From Paracoccaceae bacterium (lineage in GTDB: Bacteria; Pseudomonadota; Alphaproteobacteria; Rhodobacterales; Rhodobacteraceae), in NCBI GenBank assembly GCA_027492585.1, contig JAPUEK010000015.1:47995-111994 (forward strand): DNA of 64,000 nucleotides, given 5' to 3'. The notes beneath the pieces are model-generated. The model worked only from the letters and a program-made list of their open reading frames with translations. It was not told where the DNA came from and did no database searches. Positions 55,927-64,000 of the stretch are shown one piece after another. Each line of letters opens with the position of its first letter. Within the stretch, counting starts at the first letter, position 1. The translations under genes and the position numbers were made by a program.

Positions 55927-56570
55927 GGCCCTCCGATCATCGGACGCAGGGTCCCGGCCGGAGCCACCAGCGATCCCATGCGGCCGGTTGCCCCCTGTTT
56001 CAGGAGCGGAAAGCTGTTCGTCAGGGCCGGCTGCGGCGCTACGGCCGGCTCTTCGCCGAGGGCAAGAAGCACGGCTTCGACCTTTTCGACATAGGCCTCG
56101 GCATGGGCGGGGGTGCGGGAATGATAGGCTGCAACCGCATTAACCCAATTGCCTTCACTTGCATGGAGCCGGCCGAGGAAATGTGCTGCATAGCGGGCGT
56201 TTTCTTCCGGATCGAACATCGCTTCGAGTCCGGTAAAATTCTCGCCATGCCAGCGCAGGTTCACCTGGAAGCAGCCGATGTCGAGGTTGCTTTCGCCCTC
56301 TGCGATCCGGGCTTCCGCGAAATCCAGGGCCTCGCGCTCCGTCTTGAACCAGTGGCCTTCACCGGCATGGTTGACGGTCCATGGCCAAGGGGTTTGGGAT
56401 CGGCCTGATTCCACCCGGGCGATGGCAAGCATCACCGGCTCCGGCACCCCGGCTTCCTCTGCCGCCCGGCGGGCAGCCGCATCACAGGCAGTTGCAGGAT
56501 CGGCATAGGCGGGCGTTGTCAAACACGACAGAAGCAGAGCGAGCGAAGCACCGTGCGGCAGGTAGCACAT
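55923..56570 (-). CDS. Exported lytic transglycosylase-like protein in the flagellar cluster
   Basis: 215 residues with a signal peptide. An SLT-type catalytic Glu lies in LAIARVESGRSQTPWPWTVN, then NLDIGCFQVNLRWHG and AAHFLGRLHASEGNW. It probably opens the peptidoglycan for rod passage, supplying the muramidase missing from the short FlgJ-like protein at 41561. It overlaps flhA by four bases. Confidence 0.88.
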   Translation of the reverse strand: MCYLPHGASLALLLSCLTTPAYADPATACDAAARRAAEEAGVPEPVMLAIARVESGRSQTPWPWTVNHAGEGHWFKTEREALDFAEARIAEGESNLDIGCFQVNLRWHGENFTGLEAMFDPEENARYAAHFLGRLHASEGNWVNAVAAYHSRTPAHAEAYVEKVEAVLLALGEEPAVAPQPALTNSFPLLKQGATGRMGSLVAPAGTLRPMIGGP

Positions 56571-56650
56571 GGTTTCCCCATTGAAACCCGGCCCTTCTGG
56601 TCGGGGATGGGGTGAGCCTAGGAGAAGAATCTTTCCAAAGCGTAAGCATT

Positions 56651-58810
56651 TCAGGGGTTCGCTTCTGGTTTCGGGACGGCGGTGAGCAGCGCCAATGCGG
56701 CTCGACGCGTCTCTGAACTGGCGGCGGCAAGGCGATGATCCCGGGCAAGGGGTCCCTCGTCCGGGATGGCTTCTATGGGAGCGAGTTCTGCGGCGAGGCT
56801 GCGCCAGGGCTCCGGCCCGTCTGCGGCAAGTTCGGGCCAAAGCTCCGCACGGGAACGGGAGGGCCAGGCGGCCTCTTCCTCTCCGGCAGCCTGAAGGGCC
56901 TCTGCCGCCGCAGCAGGATTATTGAGGATAGACAAGGCTTTGGCCTTGAGGCGCAGATCTTCCGGCGCGCTGCGACCAGCGAGCGCAGAAAGCGCGGATC
57001 GGCCATCGCGGAGGAGCAGATAGGCTTCTGCGAGACGGCGGGGATCAGATGGATCGAGCCGTTGCAGCCAGAGCAAGGCCGGGTCACCGAAGCCAAGCCC
57101 CAGCAGCCGTTCCGCGATGCCCTTGGACAGATCGGGCCGCAGCGGCGGCAGCATTTCTGGGGGACGGATCGCTTCGGCAAGAAATGCGTCGTCGTTGCCC
57201 AGCCGCAGAAGCAGCGCCCAGATGCTTGCCTCGGTTTGCGGGCTTTCAGGGAGCTCTGCGAAAGCTGCGGCAAAATCGCCGGAAGCCGCACGGGCCAGGA
57301 TCAGGGCTTCTGCGAGGACAGGGGCGCTTTGGCTGCCCGCGCTTTCGGCCTGAAAGGCTTCCAAGGCCGTTACGACTTCTGGCGTGACCGGCAGAAGCTG
57401 AGCGACCCGCGCCTTCACATAGGTGCTGAGCGCCTCGGCACTGTCGGGACCAGCGGAGGTGACGAGGGGAGCGATCTGTGTCTCGGCCTCTGCCGGATCG
57501 CCGGCGGACAGGGACATTTCAGCCTCAAGCCGGGTGACTTCCGCGCCTGGATCTCCGGGTGCGCGCAAGATCGCATCGCGGATCGCCCGTGCTGCCTCGC
57601 CATCACCAAGCGTCAGGAACCGTTCGGCCAAAGCCGGGCCGAGATGGCGACGCAGATGGGCAGGAAGAGCGGAAAAACTGCGGCGGATCGCAGTGCTGTT
57701 CACGGCATCACCGGGTTTCGGAGCGGGATCGCTCAGCATCGCCCAGAGCGCCGCCGCTCCATCGCAGGCGGTCTGACCACGGAAGAAGGGGGCAGGGTCC
57801 AGCTCCGCATCAAGGATATAGGCGAGGCTCCGCCAGAGGGGCGCGTCGGGCAGAGGTTCTGAAAAGGCGAGAAGGGTTTGCCTGGCCTCCAGCCCGAAGC
57901 CGAGGAAAAGCTGGAAACGAACAGCTTTCTGGATCGCTTCCGGTTCGGGGCGGTCGAATTCTCCGGTCATGCCGGCCATGGCGGAAGCGAACTGACCGGC
58001 TGCCGGGCCGTCTTGCCCCCAGGTTTCGATGGTGAGCCTGTCTTCGGCTATGCAGCCTGTTCCATCGGCGGCGAGGGTATCGGCGGGAGCTGCCTCCAGG
58101 GTGCCGGCATCCCCGATCCGGATCTGGGCGGAGGGGAACGGCACGATCGGCTCTTGCGGAGGCTTTTCCGGCAAATGCAGATCGACGACACCCGCCGCCG
58201 CACCCCGGCTGAGCTGCCGCAGCAGCGTATCGCGCAAATCTTCCATTGCCGGGTTTTCCGGGAATGGCAGCGTCGCTCCCGTGGATTTTTCTTCGATGAG
58301 AGCCGTGCCGATCCAGCGGTAGGGCGGGGTCAGGTCCGCGGGCCTGCTGCGCGGGCGGGGTGGTTGGCGCGTTTTCAAGGTTCCTGCCACCACCCCCGCC
58401 AGGGTCAGCTCGAAGGACGAGCCTTTTTTCGGGGGGCCATCCTTCAGATCCATGACCACGATGCCAGGCCGGAACTCGAACGGCAGCATATGGCAGGCGC
58501 AGGCAATGCCGATGCGGAGCGCGCCGGTTTCCGGCTCCGCCCAGATCGCGGCGAGCCGGGTTTTCCCGATGATATCGAAGACCTGCCGCAGATCGTAGGA
58601 TGGCTGCGCGCCCTCGATCATCAGCGCATAGCCATCCTCTGTCCGACCGATCCGCCAATCGACGGGATGGCCGAAATCGGCGACGAGCCGGGTGAAACCG
58701 TCATGCTCTCCCGATGTGAGCGCCACCGGCTGAGCGAGGGCCGCTGTGGTGGAGGCCGGGCCTGCGAGGACAGCGAACACCACGAGCCGGAGGAGAAACC
58801 TGCGGATCAT
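56651..58810 (-). CDS. Large exported protein of unknown function
   Basis: 719 residues. A signal peptide (FLLRLVVFAVLAGPASTTAALA) leads to an N-terminal beta-rich part (about residues 30-130) and then long alanine/leucine-rich helical repeats that look TPR-like (for example ETQIAPLV, AEALILARAASGDFAAAFAELPES, LWLQRLDPSDPRRLAEAYLLLRDG). Overlaps motA by four bases, so it is probably co-translated with the stator gene. I know no named family; a scaffold in the motor or periplasm is possible. Confidence 0.85.
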   Translation of the reverse strand: MIRRFLLRLVVFAVLAGPASTTAALAQPVALTSGEHDGFTRLVADFGHPVDWRIGRTEDGYALMIEGAQPSYDLRQVFDIIGKTRLAAIWAEPETGALRIGIACACHMLPFEFRPGIVVMDLKDGPPKKGSSFELTLAGVVAGTLKTRQPPRPRSRPADLTPPYRWIGTALIEEKSTGATLPFPENPAMEDLRDTLLRQLSRGAAAGVVDLHLPEKPPQEPIVPFPSAQIRIGDAGTLEAAPADTLAADGTGCIAEDRLTIETWGQDGPAAGQFASAMAGMTGEFDRPEPEAIQKAVRFQLFLGFGLEARQTLLAFSEPLPDAPLWRSLAYILDAELDPAPFFRGQTACDGAAALWAMLSDPAPKPGDAVNSTAIRRSFSALPAHLRRHLGPALAERFLTLGDGEAARAIRDAILRAPGDPGAEVTRLEAEMSLSAGDPAEAETQIAPLVTSAGPDSAEALSTYVKARVAQLLPVTPEVVTALEAFQAESAGSQSAPVLAEALILARAASGDFAAAFAELPESPQTEASIWALLLRLGNDDAFLAEAIRPPEMLPPLRPDLSKGIAERLLGLGFGDPALLWLQRLDPSDPRRLAEAYLLLRDGRSALSALAGRSAPEDLRLKAKALSILNNPAAAAEALQAAGEEEAAWPSRSRAELWPELAADGPEPWRSLAAELAPIEAIPDEGPLARDHRLAAASSETRRAALALLTAVPKPEANP

Positions 58811-59676
58811 GCCGCCTCCTGCTTCAGGTCGCGCAAGGCGTCCTCAAGGGTCGAGAAGGTCGGGCGCATATGATGAGGCGTATTCTGGCGGCCAACCTCG
58901 ATGCAGATGTTCGGCGGGTGGCGATGCAGATTGGCGACCAGAACCTCCCGGATGAGCTGATAGAAATGCGCGTCCTCCTCGACCACCGCTTTGACGCGCG
59001 CGGCGAAGGGTCCCATGATTCCATAGGCGAGAAACACGCCGAGAAAGGTCCCGACGAGGGCGCTGCCGATCATCTGCCCCAGAATTTCTGGCGGCTGGTC
59101 AAGCGACCCCATGGTCTTGATCACCCCGAGAACGGCTGCGACGATGCCGAGCGCGGGCAGCGCATCGGCCATGGACTGCAACGCATGGCTCGAATGGAGC
59201 GCATGGGCCAATGTCGCCTCCATCCGTTTGTCGAGCACTTCTTCCACCTGATGCGGGTCGTCGTAATTCATCGACGCCGCCCGCAACGTGTCGCAGATGA
59301 GGTCGGTGGCATCGTGATCCTTCTGGATTTTCGGATACTTGCCGAAGATCGAGGAGTCCTTGGGCGCCTCTATATGTTCTTCCAGCCCGACGGGATTGCT
59401 GCGCGCCAGTCGGATCAGCTCGAAGAGCAGGCAAAGAAGATCGCGGTAATCGACGGGTTTCCAGATCACGCCCTTGAAGACCTTGCCCATGTCGCGCAGC
59501 GTCTGCTTCACCGAGGCGAGATCGTTCGACACGAGGAAAGCCCCCACCGCCGCCCCGCCGATCATGATCATTTCGAAGGGCAGCGCGTGCAGGATCGGCT
59601 CCAGATGGCCGCCATGGATCACGAATCCGCCGAAAACCATCACCAGGATGACGAGGATGCCGATGATGCCGAACAT
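58807..59676 (-). CDS. motA: Flagellar stator protein MotA
   Basis: 289 residues, four membrane helices. VLGVIKTMGSLDQPPEILGQMIGSALVGTFLGVFLAYG is the C-terminal pore segment, and the cytoplasmic loop carries the charged residues that act on the rotor. It forms the proton channel with MotB. motB is not beside it and was not seen in this window. Confidence 0.95.
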   Translation of the reverse strand: MFGIIGILVILVMVFGGFVIHGGHLEPILHALPFEMIMIGGAAVGAFLVSNDLASVKQTLRDMGKVFKGVIWKPVDYRDLLCLLFELIRLARSNPVGLEEHIEAPKDSSIFGKYPKIQKDHDATDLICDTLRAASMNYDDPHQVEEVLDKRMEATLAHALHSSHALQSMADALPALGIVAAVLGVIKTMGSLDQPPEILGQMIGSALVGTFLGVFLAYGIMGPFAARVKAVVEEDAHFYQLIREVLVANLHRHPPNICIEVGRQNTPHHMRPTFSTLEDALRDLKQEAA

Positions 59677-59717
59677 GGGAACTCCGCTTGCCGTTGGCGC
59701 AGCATTGCAGCGCCCGG

Positions 59718-59732
59718 TTAAGAAAGGCTGAC
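59718..59732. promoter_or_regulatory. CtrA-like site before motA
   Basis: TTAA-GAAAGGC-TGAC matches the TTAA-N7-TTAA consensus at 6 of 8 positions and lies 42 bases upstream of motA. Confidence 0.3.
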
Positions 59733-59733
59733 T

Positions 59734-60288
59734 CTAGTTCCTGGGAACGAGGGCATTGCGCCCGGCGATCAGAACCGAGATCGAATAGGCGGCGTCGGGC
59801 GGCATCCCGGACAGGATCGCCGCTGCCGATTGGGGTTGCATCCGGCCGAGGAAACCGGCGGCGAAATCCGGTGCCATGGTCTGAAAGAGCTTGGCGGCGT
59901 CGGCGGGCTTCATCGCCTCATAGACGGCGGTGAGGCGGGTCAGATCCTGCTCCGCAGCGCCATCGGCAAGGGCGAGGACGCGTTTCAGTTCCACCTCGGC
60001 CGCCTCCACCTCTGCCAGCCGTTTCGACAGGGCTGCTTCTGCGAGGCTCAGCGCCGCCATGCGATCGTCAATCGCCGCTTCGTGAGCCGCGGCACGGGCT
60101 TCCCGGTCACCAAGGGCGCGGGCAAGCGCGGCCGGCGGGGCGGGGCAGAGTTCCGCTGTGTCTCCGGCTCCGGCAGACTGCTCCGGCGCATTGGCGAGAG
60201 CCTGACCGACACCTTCCCCGAGCCGCAACGCCCCGGAAGAGGCGAGAAACAACGCCAGGATCGCCAATGCTCCCCGGCCCGGCTTCAT
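59734..60288 (-). CDS. MotE-like / MgtE-N-domain flagellar protein
   Basis: 184 residues. A signal/anchor region is followed by a coiled-coil (about residues 60-115) and a C-terminal MgtE intracellular-like domain, LTRLTAVYEAMKPADAAKLFQTMAPDFAAGFL. MotE is a chaperone for MotC in rhizobia; the family is often found in alphaproteobacterial flagellar loci. Overlaps the upstream gene by four bases. Confidence 0.82.
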   Translation of the reverse strand: MKPGRGALAILALFLASSGALRLGEGVGQALANAPEQSAGAGDTAELCPAPPAALARALGDREARAAAHEAAIDDRMAALSLAEAALSKRLAEVEAAEVELKRVLALADGAAEQDLTRLTAVYEAMKPADAAKLFQTMAPDFAAGFLGRMQPQSAAAILSGMPPDAAYSISVLIAGRNALVPRN

Positions 60289-60647
60289 TCCGCGGCCTCC
60301 ATATCGGGACGTGGCCCCCTGCGGCGGACAAACCGAGGCCGCGTATCGCTGCCCGCCCCCGGCTCCGGAAGATCATGCAGCGCGGCAACCAGCAGCTCCA
60401 GTCGCGCCGCAGCCGCCTCTGCCCGCTGGGTCAGGCCCTCAAGGCTCTGCGCCGAACCGCTCGCCGCCTGTCGTGCAATCTCCAGCGCCCGTGTCATGTC
60501 ATCGACCTGCGCCGAGAGCACGGCAATTGCCCCGCCCATCCCCGATTCGAGCGCCGAAAACCGCTTCAGCCGGCCGGAGAGCACATAGCAATAGATGGCT
60601 GCCCCGAAAGCCCCTGCCGACATCAGCACATCCGCGATCAGTTCCAT
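60285..60647 (-). CDS. Small membrane-anchored coiled-coil protein
   Basis: 120 residues. An N-terminal membrane segment (VLMSAGAFGAAIYCYVLSG) is followed by a coiled coil of heptad-like Ala/Leu positions (residues about 45-95) and a basic-proline tail. It lies between fliL and the MotE-like gene. No family recognised; probably a motor accessory protein. Confidence 0.75.
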   Translation of the reverse strand: MELIADVLMSAGAFGAAIYCYVLSGRLKRFSALESGMGGAIAVLSAQVDDMTRALEIARQAASGSAQSLEGLTQRAEAAAARLELLVAALHDLPEPGAGSDTRPRFVRRRGPRPDMEAAE

Positions 60648-60657
60648 CTGCTTCCCC

Positions 60658-61134
60658 TCAGTTCAGCACGAATTCGGTAATGAGAAGATCGCGCACCTTG
60701 CCTTCGCCGGTGACGATCTGAATGCGCCGAAGAAGGTGGGCGCGCATCCGGACGAGGGCGGTCGGATCTTCCAGAACCTTGGTGTCGAGCGCCCGCAGAT
60801 AGCCGTTCAGCACATCGACGATTCTCGGCAGAAGATGTGTGATTTCCTCAACTTCTGCGGCCCCCACCTCGATCTGGGAGGTGAATCGCAGGTGCCGCGC
60901 CGCGCCGCCCTGCCCGAGCGAGATCACCAGAGGCTCCACCGGAACAAAAGCGATCTCCGCCTCTTCCGTTTCGGCATGGGCCACCGTTCCGCCCGGGCCG
61001 AAGAGCAGCCCCGACCAGGTGGCGTAGAACCCGCCCGCGCCCAACAGAACCGCCAAAAGGAGGCCAATCAGCAGGGGCCGCCTCGATTTTTTCGGCTGAG
61101 GGGCAGGGGGGGCTTCGGGTTCGGCCAAGGTCAC
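60658..61134 (-). CDS. fliL: FliL-family flagellar protein (second copy)
   Basis: 158 residues. A short cytoplasmic Pro-rich N-terminus, one membrane helix (RPLLIGLLLAVLLGAGGFYA) and a periplasmic stomatin-like domain with FVPVEPLVISLGQGGAARHLRFTSQIEV and IRRIQIVTGEGKVRDLLITEFVLN at the end. Closer to canonical FliL than the copy at 51130. It is divergent from fliF. Confidence 0.9.
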   Translation of the reverse strand: MTLAEPEAPPAPQPKKSRRPLLIGLLLAVLLGAGGFYATWSGLLFGPGGTVAHAETEEAEIAFVPVEPLVISLGQGGAARHLRFTSQIEVGAAEVEEITHLLPRIVDVLNGYLRALDTKVLEDPTALVRMRAHLLRRIQIVTGEGKVRDLLITEFVLN

Positions 61135-61174
61135 TCTCCTTGTTCGGCGCAGGACCAGTGATAGGCCGATGTCA

Positions 61175-61189
61175 CTAACCGATTGTTAA
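61175..61189. promoter_or_regulatory. CtrA-like site, fliL/fliF gap
   Basis: CTAA-CCGATTG-TTAA matches the CtrA consensus TTAA-N7-TTAA at 7 of 8 positions and sits centrally in the 110-base gap between divergent fliL and fliF. The best such site in the window. Confidence 0.5.
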
Positions 61190-61244
61190 GGCCGATCCGC
61201 AAAGGTGACAGCCAAGGGCAGAAGTCCGGAAGAAGGAGTCGGTG

Positions 61245-62840
61245 GTGCAGAATCTTTTGGCGATCTGGGCGAATCTGACCCTGATGCGGCGGGCGATCGT
61301 GTCTGGCGCGACGCTTGCGGTATTCCTGTCGGTGCTCGCCCTGTCGCGCTTTGCCGGAGTGCCCGGGATGGCGCTGCTCTATGCGGGGCTCGACGGAAAA
61401 TCGGCCGGGGAGGTGATCGCGGCGCTGGACCAGAAAGGGGCCGCCTATCAGGTGCGCGGCGATTCGATCTATGTCGAGGAGGCGCAACGCGATCCGTTGC
61501 GGATGACGCTCGCGGCGGAAGGGCTGCCGCGCAACTCTGGCACGGGATATGAGCTCCTCGACGGGCTTTCGGGGTTCGGTACGACCTCCCAGATGTTCGA
61601 TGCCGCCTATTGGCGTGCGAAGGAGGGGGAACTCGCGCGCACGATTCTGGCGATTCCGCAGATCCGGGCGGCGCGTGTCCATATCGCCCAGGCGCCGAGC
61701 CAGATCTTCCGGCGCGATGCGCGTGCGAGCGCCAGTGTCACCGTGACGACGGCTTCCGGCGGGCTCGGCAAGGCACAGGCGGCGGCGCTGCGCCATCTGA
61801 TAGCTTCAGCCGTACCGGGCATGGCGGCGGCGGATGTGGCGGTGATCGATTCGGTCAGCGGACTGATCCCCGATGAGGGCGAAGGGCAAAGCCCGGACGC
61901 CGCCGGCGATGCCCGCGCGGCGGAGATCCGGCACAATGTCGAACGTTTGCTGGAGGCGCGCGTCGGGGCGGGCAAGGCTGTGGTCGAGGTTGCCGTCGAT
62001 GTCGTGACGGAGCGGGAGGCGATCACCGAACGCAAGCTCGATCCGCAGGGCCGGGTGGCGATTTCTTCCGCGACGGAGGTGCGGAGCGGTTCCAGCACCG
62101 ATCCCGGCGGGGCGGTGACGGTTGCTTCCAACCTGCCGGAAGGGCAGGCCGGGGCGGGTGCCTCTGGCAAGGCCGAGAATTCCGAAAACCGGGAGACGGT
62201 GAATTACGAGGTTTCCGAAACCTCGCGGGAAGTGCTGCGGGTGCCGGGTGCCGTGAAGCGGATTTCCGTTGCGGTTCTGGTGGATGGCCAGACCGTGACC
62301 GCTGCGGATGGCACGGTCTCCGTTCAGCCGCGGCCGGAGGAGGAACTGGCGGTTCTCCGGGAGCTAGTCGGCTCGGCGGTGGGTCTTGATGAGACGCGCG
62401 GCGATGTGCTGGTGCTGAAATCGCTGACCTTCGAGCCGGACCCTGCGGCAGGCGAACTGGTCGAGGCGGGGATCCTGCCGCGCTTCGGTCCCATCGACCT
62501 GATGAGCGTGATCCAGATCGGGGTACTGTCGCTGGTGGCGCTGATCCTCGGGCTTTTCGTGATCCGTCCGGTGCTGGTATCCGGCGCGCGGCGCGCCTCG
62601 GCCCTGGCGCCGCCGGGGGCGGTGCTGGCGCTGCCGGGCGGGGGCGGAGCCGCGCAGGTCCTGACCGGGGAGATCGACGACGGCCCTGCAAGCGAAGACA
62701 TGGCCTTGGTCGAGGACCGCTCCGAAGAACCCGCCGGCCAGGATCCGGTTGCCCGCCTGCGCCGGCTGATCGAGCAGCGCCAGAGCGAATCGGTCGAGAT
62801 CCTCCGCGGCTGGATGGAGCATGAGGAGGAACGGAGCTGA
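61245..62840 (+). CDS. fliF: Flagellar MS-ring protein FliF
   Basis: 531 residues. Membrane helix near the N-terminus, then VPGMALLYAGLDGKSAGEVIAALDQ and LDGLSGFGTTSQMFDAAYWRAKEGELARTI, the FliF ring-building motifs; a second membrane helix near residue 425. Two GTG codons, 61242 and 61245, can start it; the second is better spaced from AAGGAG. It forms the base ring to which export and rod parts attach. Confidence 0.97.
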   Translation: MQNLLAIWANLTLMRRAIVSGATLAVFLSVLALSRFAGVPGMALLYAGLDGKSAGEVIAALDQKGAAYQVRGDSIYVEEAQRDPLRMTLAAEGLPRNSGTGYELLDGLSGFGTTSQMFDAAYWRAKEGELARTILAIPQIRAARVHIAQAPSQIFRRDARASASVTVTTASGGLGKAQAAALRHLIASAVPGMAAADVAVIDSVSGLIPDEGEGQSPDAAGDARAAEIRHNVERLLEARVGAGKAVVEVAVDVVTEREAITERKLDPQGRVAISSATEVRSGSSTDPGGAVTVASNLPEGQAGAGASGKAENSENRETVNYEVSETSREVLRVPGAVKRISVAVLVDGQTVTAADGTVSVQPRPEEELAVLRELVGSAVGLDETRGDVLVLKSLTFEPDPAAGELVEAGILPRFGPIDLMSVIQIGVLSLVALILGLFVIRPVLVSGARRASALAPPGAVLALPGGGGAAQVLTGEIDDGPASEDMALVEDRSEEPAGQDPVARLRRLIEQRQSESVEILRGWMEHEEERS

Positions 62841-62841
62841 C

Positions 62842-63441
62842 ATGAGGCTCAAACTCGAAGTCTTTGAAAATGCGGGTGCAGCGCCCGCCCGGACCGATAC
62901 GGTCGTGCTCGACACGGGCTCGTTGGAGGAGGCCAAACTCGATGCTTTCGAGACCGGCTATGCTGCCGGCTGGGAGGATGCGATTGCCGCGCAGGGGGAG
63001 GAGCAATCGCGTCTCCGCGCCGATCTTGCCCGCAACCTTCAGGCACTCAGCTTCAGCTATGCCGAGGCGCGCAGCCATATCCTGCAGGCGCTCGAACCGC
63101 TGATGGAGGAGATGGTCGCCCGTCTTCTGCCCTCCCTCGCGCGGGAAAGCTTCTGCCCGCTGCTCCTCGAAACCCTGATTCCGCTGGCCGGAAAGCTTGC
63201 CGATACTCCGGTGACCCTGGTGATCAATCCCTGCAACCGGGTCGCGGTTGAAACTGCTTTGGCCCGCGAAACTGCTTTGCCGCTTGCCATCGAGGAGGAG
63301 GGCAGCCTCGGCGAGGGGCAGGCCTATCTCCGCTCCGGCCGGCTGGAAACCCGCCTCGACCTTGATCGCGCCGTATCGGAGATCGCCGAGGCGGTCCGGG
63401 GATTTTTTGCCTTGAACAGGAAGGACAGCAGCCATGGATGA
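62842..63441 (+). CDS. fliH: FliH-like export ATPase regulator
   Basis: 199 residues. FETGYAAGWEDAIAAQ and the central helical SYAEARSHILQALEPLMEEMV fit the FliH/YscL stator-like family that tethers and inhibits FliI. The N-terminal part is variable. It overlaps the fliN start by eight bases. Confidence 0.8.
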   Translation: MRLKLEVFENAGAAPARTDTVVLDTGSLEEAKLDAFETGYAAGWEDAIAAQGEEQSRLRADLARNLQALSFSYAEARSHILQALEPLMEEMVARLLPSLARESFCPLLLETLIPLAGKLADTPVTLVINPCNRVAVETALARETALPLAIEEEGSLGEGQAYLRSGRLETRLDLDRAVSEIAEAVRGFFALNRKDSSHG

Positions 63442-63703
63442 AACTGCCGAAAACAACCCCTTTGCCCAGGTGCCGATCGAGGTCACGATTTCCGTCGGCA
63501 AGGCGCGACCGCTGGTACGCGACCTTCTGCGGCTCAGCCGCGATGCGGTGCTGGCGCTCGACCGGCGGGTCGATGACCCGGTGGAGCTTTATGTCGGCGA
63601 CCGGCTCATCGCGCGGGGGGAACTGCAGGAGCTGGACGGGGATTCCTCCGGCCAGTTGGCCGTGCGGCTGACTGAGGTTGCAAACCTGCGGGGCGGGCTT
63701 TGA
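63434..63703 (+). CDS. fliN: Flagellar switch protein FliN
   Basis: 89 residues. VPIEVTISVGKARPLVRDLLRL and DPVELYVGDRLIARGEL are the SpoA/FliN domain. It forms the C ring with FliM and FliG. The stop overlaps a fliP TTG start (TTGA). Confidence 0.96.
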   Translation: MDETAENNPFAQVPIEVTISVGKARPLVRDLLRLSRDAVLALDRRVDDPVELYVGDRLIARGELQELDGDSSGQLAVRLTEVANLRGGL

Positions 63704-64000
63704 TCCGCCGGATCGGCCTTGCCGCCTTGCTGGCGGTGATGCTCAGCAACCCGGCTCTGGCCCAGCAGATCGCCATCGACCTCGGGGAGGGCGGATCGCT
63801 CGCCACCCGCTCGGTGCAACTGATGCTGCTGGTGACGGTGCTCGGCATCGTGCCGGGACTGGCGGTGATGATCACCTGCTTTCCCTTCATCGTCACCGTC
63901 CTGTCGATCCTGCGCCAGGCGCTCGGCCTGCAACAGGCGCCGCCAAACATGCTGATCGTCAGCCTCGCGCTGTTCCTGACCTGGTTCGTGATGGACCCGG
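63700..64000 (+). CDS. fliP: Flagellar export gate protein FliP (partial, runs off the window)
   Basis: TTG start at 63700 overlapping the fliN stop, then a signal peptide (LAALLAVMLSNPALAQ) and the FliP core: SVQLMLLVTVLGIVPGLAVM, SILRQALGLQQAPPN and SLALFLTWFVMDP. 100 residues seen; the gene continues beyond 64000. TTG is the only start in the coupled position. Confidence 0.95.
   Translation, partial: MIRRIGLAALLAVMLSNPALAQQIAIDLGEGGSLATRSVQLMLLVTVLGIVPGLAVMITCFPFIVTVLSILRQALGLQQAPPNMLIVSLALFLTWFVMDP

Overview
The window is GC-rich DNA from an alphaproteobacterium, most likely a denitrifying, flagellated member of the Rhodobacteraceae (Rhodobacter/Paenirhodobacter-like). The reasons are the nirK-nirV-nnrR-nnrS set, a dnaA-dnaN-recF-gyrB neighbourhood, the alphaproteobacterial flagellar genes flaF and flbT, CtrA-like promoter motifs in flagellar intergenic gaps, and a recurrent intergenic hairpin followed by AGGATATTT. 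The assignment rests on gene content and was not tested by alignment.

Region 1 (1-7.2 kb) is a nitrite-respiration island. A decayed peptide-type ABC substrate-binding protein pseudogene lies at the left edge. It is followed by a candidate NnrR-box operon (heme-copper-oxidase-like membrane protein, tandem DUF2249 protein, DUF59 protein), then nnrS divergent from nirK-nirV, then the Crp/Fnr regulator nnrR. TTG-N8-CAA boxes lie before the first operon and in the nnrS/nirK gap, so NnrR probably controls all of these genes.

Region 2 (7.2-34.6 kb) is mainly housekeeping and catabolism: a MOSC gene with an exact 388-bp tandem duplication at its 3' end, lytic transglycosylase, cbiB, PilZ-like protein, L,D-transpeptidase, patB, three deformylase-family genes with fmt, an EVE protein, a TetR regulator, an FkbM methyltransferase, rnhA, fadH, a glutathione peroxidase, a LacI regulator with its own operators, gph, tRNA-Arg(CCT), an iolE/HpcH-aldolase/Gfo-Idh sugar cluster, and the replication group gyrB...recF-dnaN-dnaA. 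The third deformylase has lost its metal-ligand Cys and catalytic Glu.

Region 3 (34.6-39.6 kb) holds rpsT, an enoyl-CoA hydratase, mutM, and ubiE-ubiB.

Region 4 (39.6-64 kb) is a flagellar cluster of alternating operons: flgD-fliK (-), flgJ'/flgN-like/flagellin/flaF/flbT/DUF1217 (+), fliI (-), flgBC-fliEQ-flgFGAH-fliL (+), motA/large exported protein/transglycosylase/flhA-fliR-flhB/small coiled-coil (-), fliL/coiled-coil/motE-like (-), and fliF-fliH-fliN-fliP (+, fliP cut by the window end). Rod, export gate, ATPase, MS-ring, switch and filament genes are present. flgE, flgI, flgK, flgL, fliG, fliM and motB are not seen and presumably lie outside.

The most noteworthy observations are the tandem duplication seeded by the dispersed repeat, the catalytically degenerate deformylase, the NO-linked HCO-like/DUF2249/DUF59 module, the CtrA-like sites in flagellar gaps, and several uncharacterised flagellar-cluster proteins.
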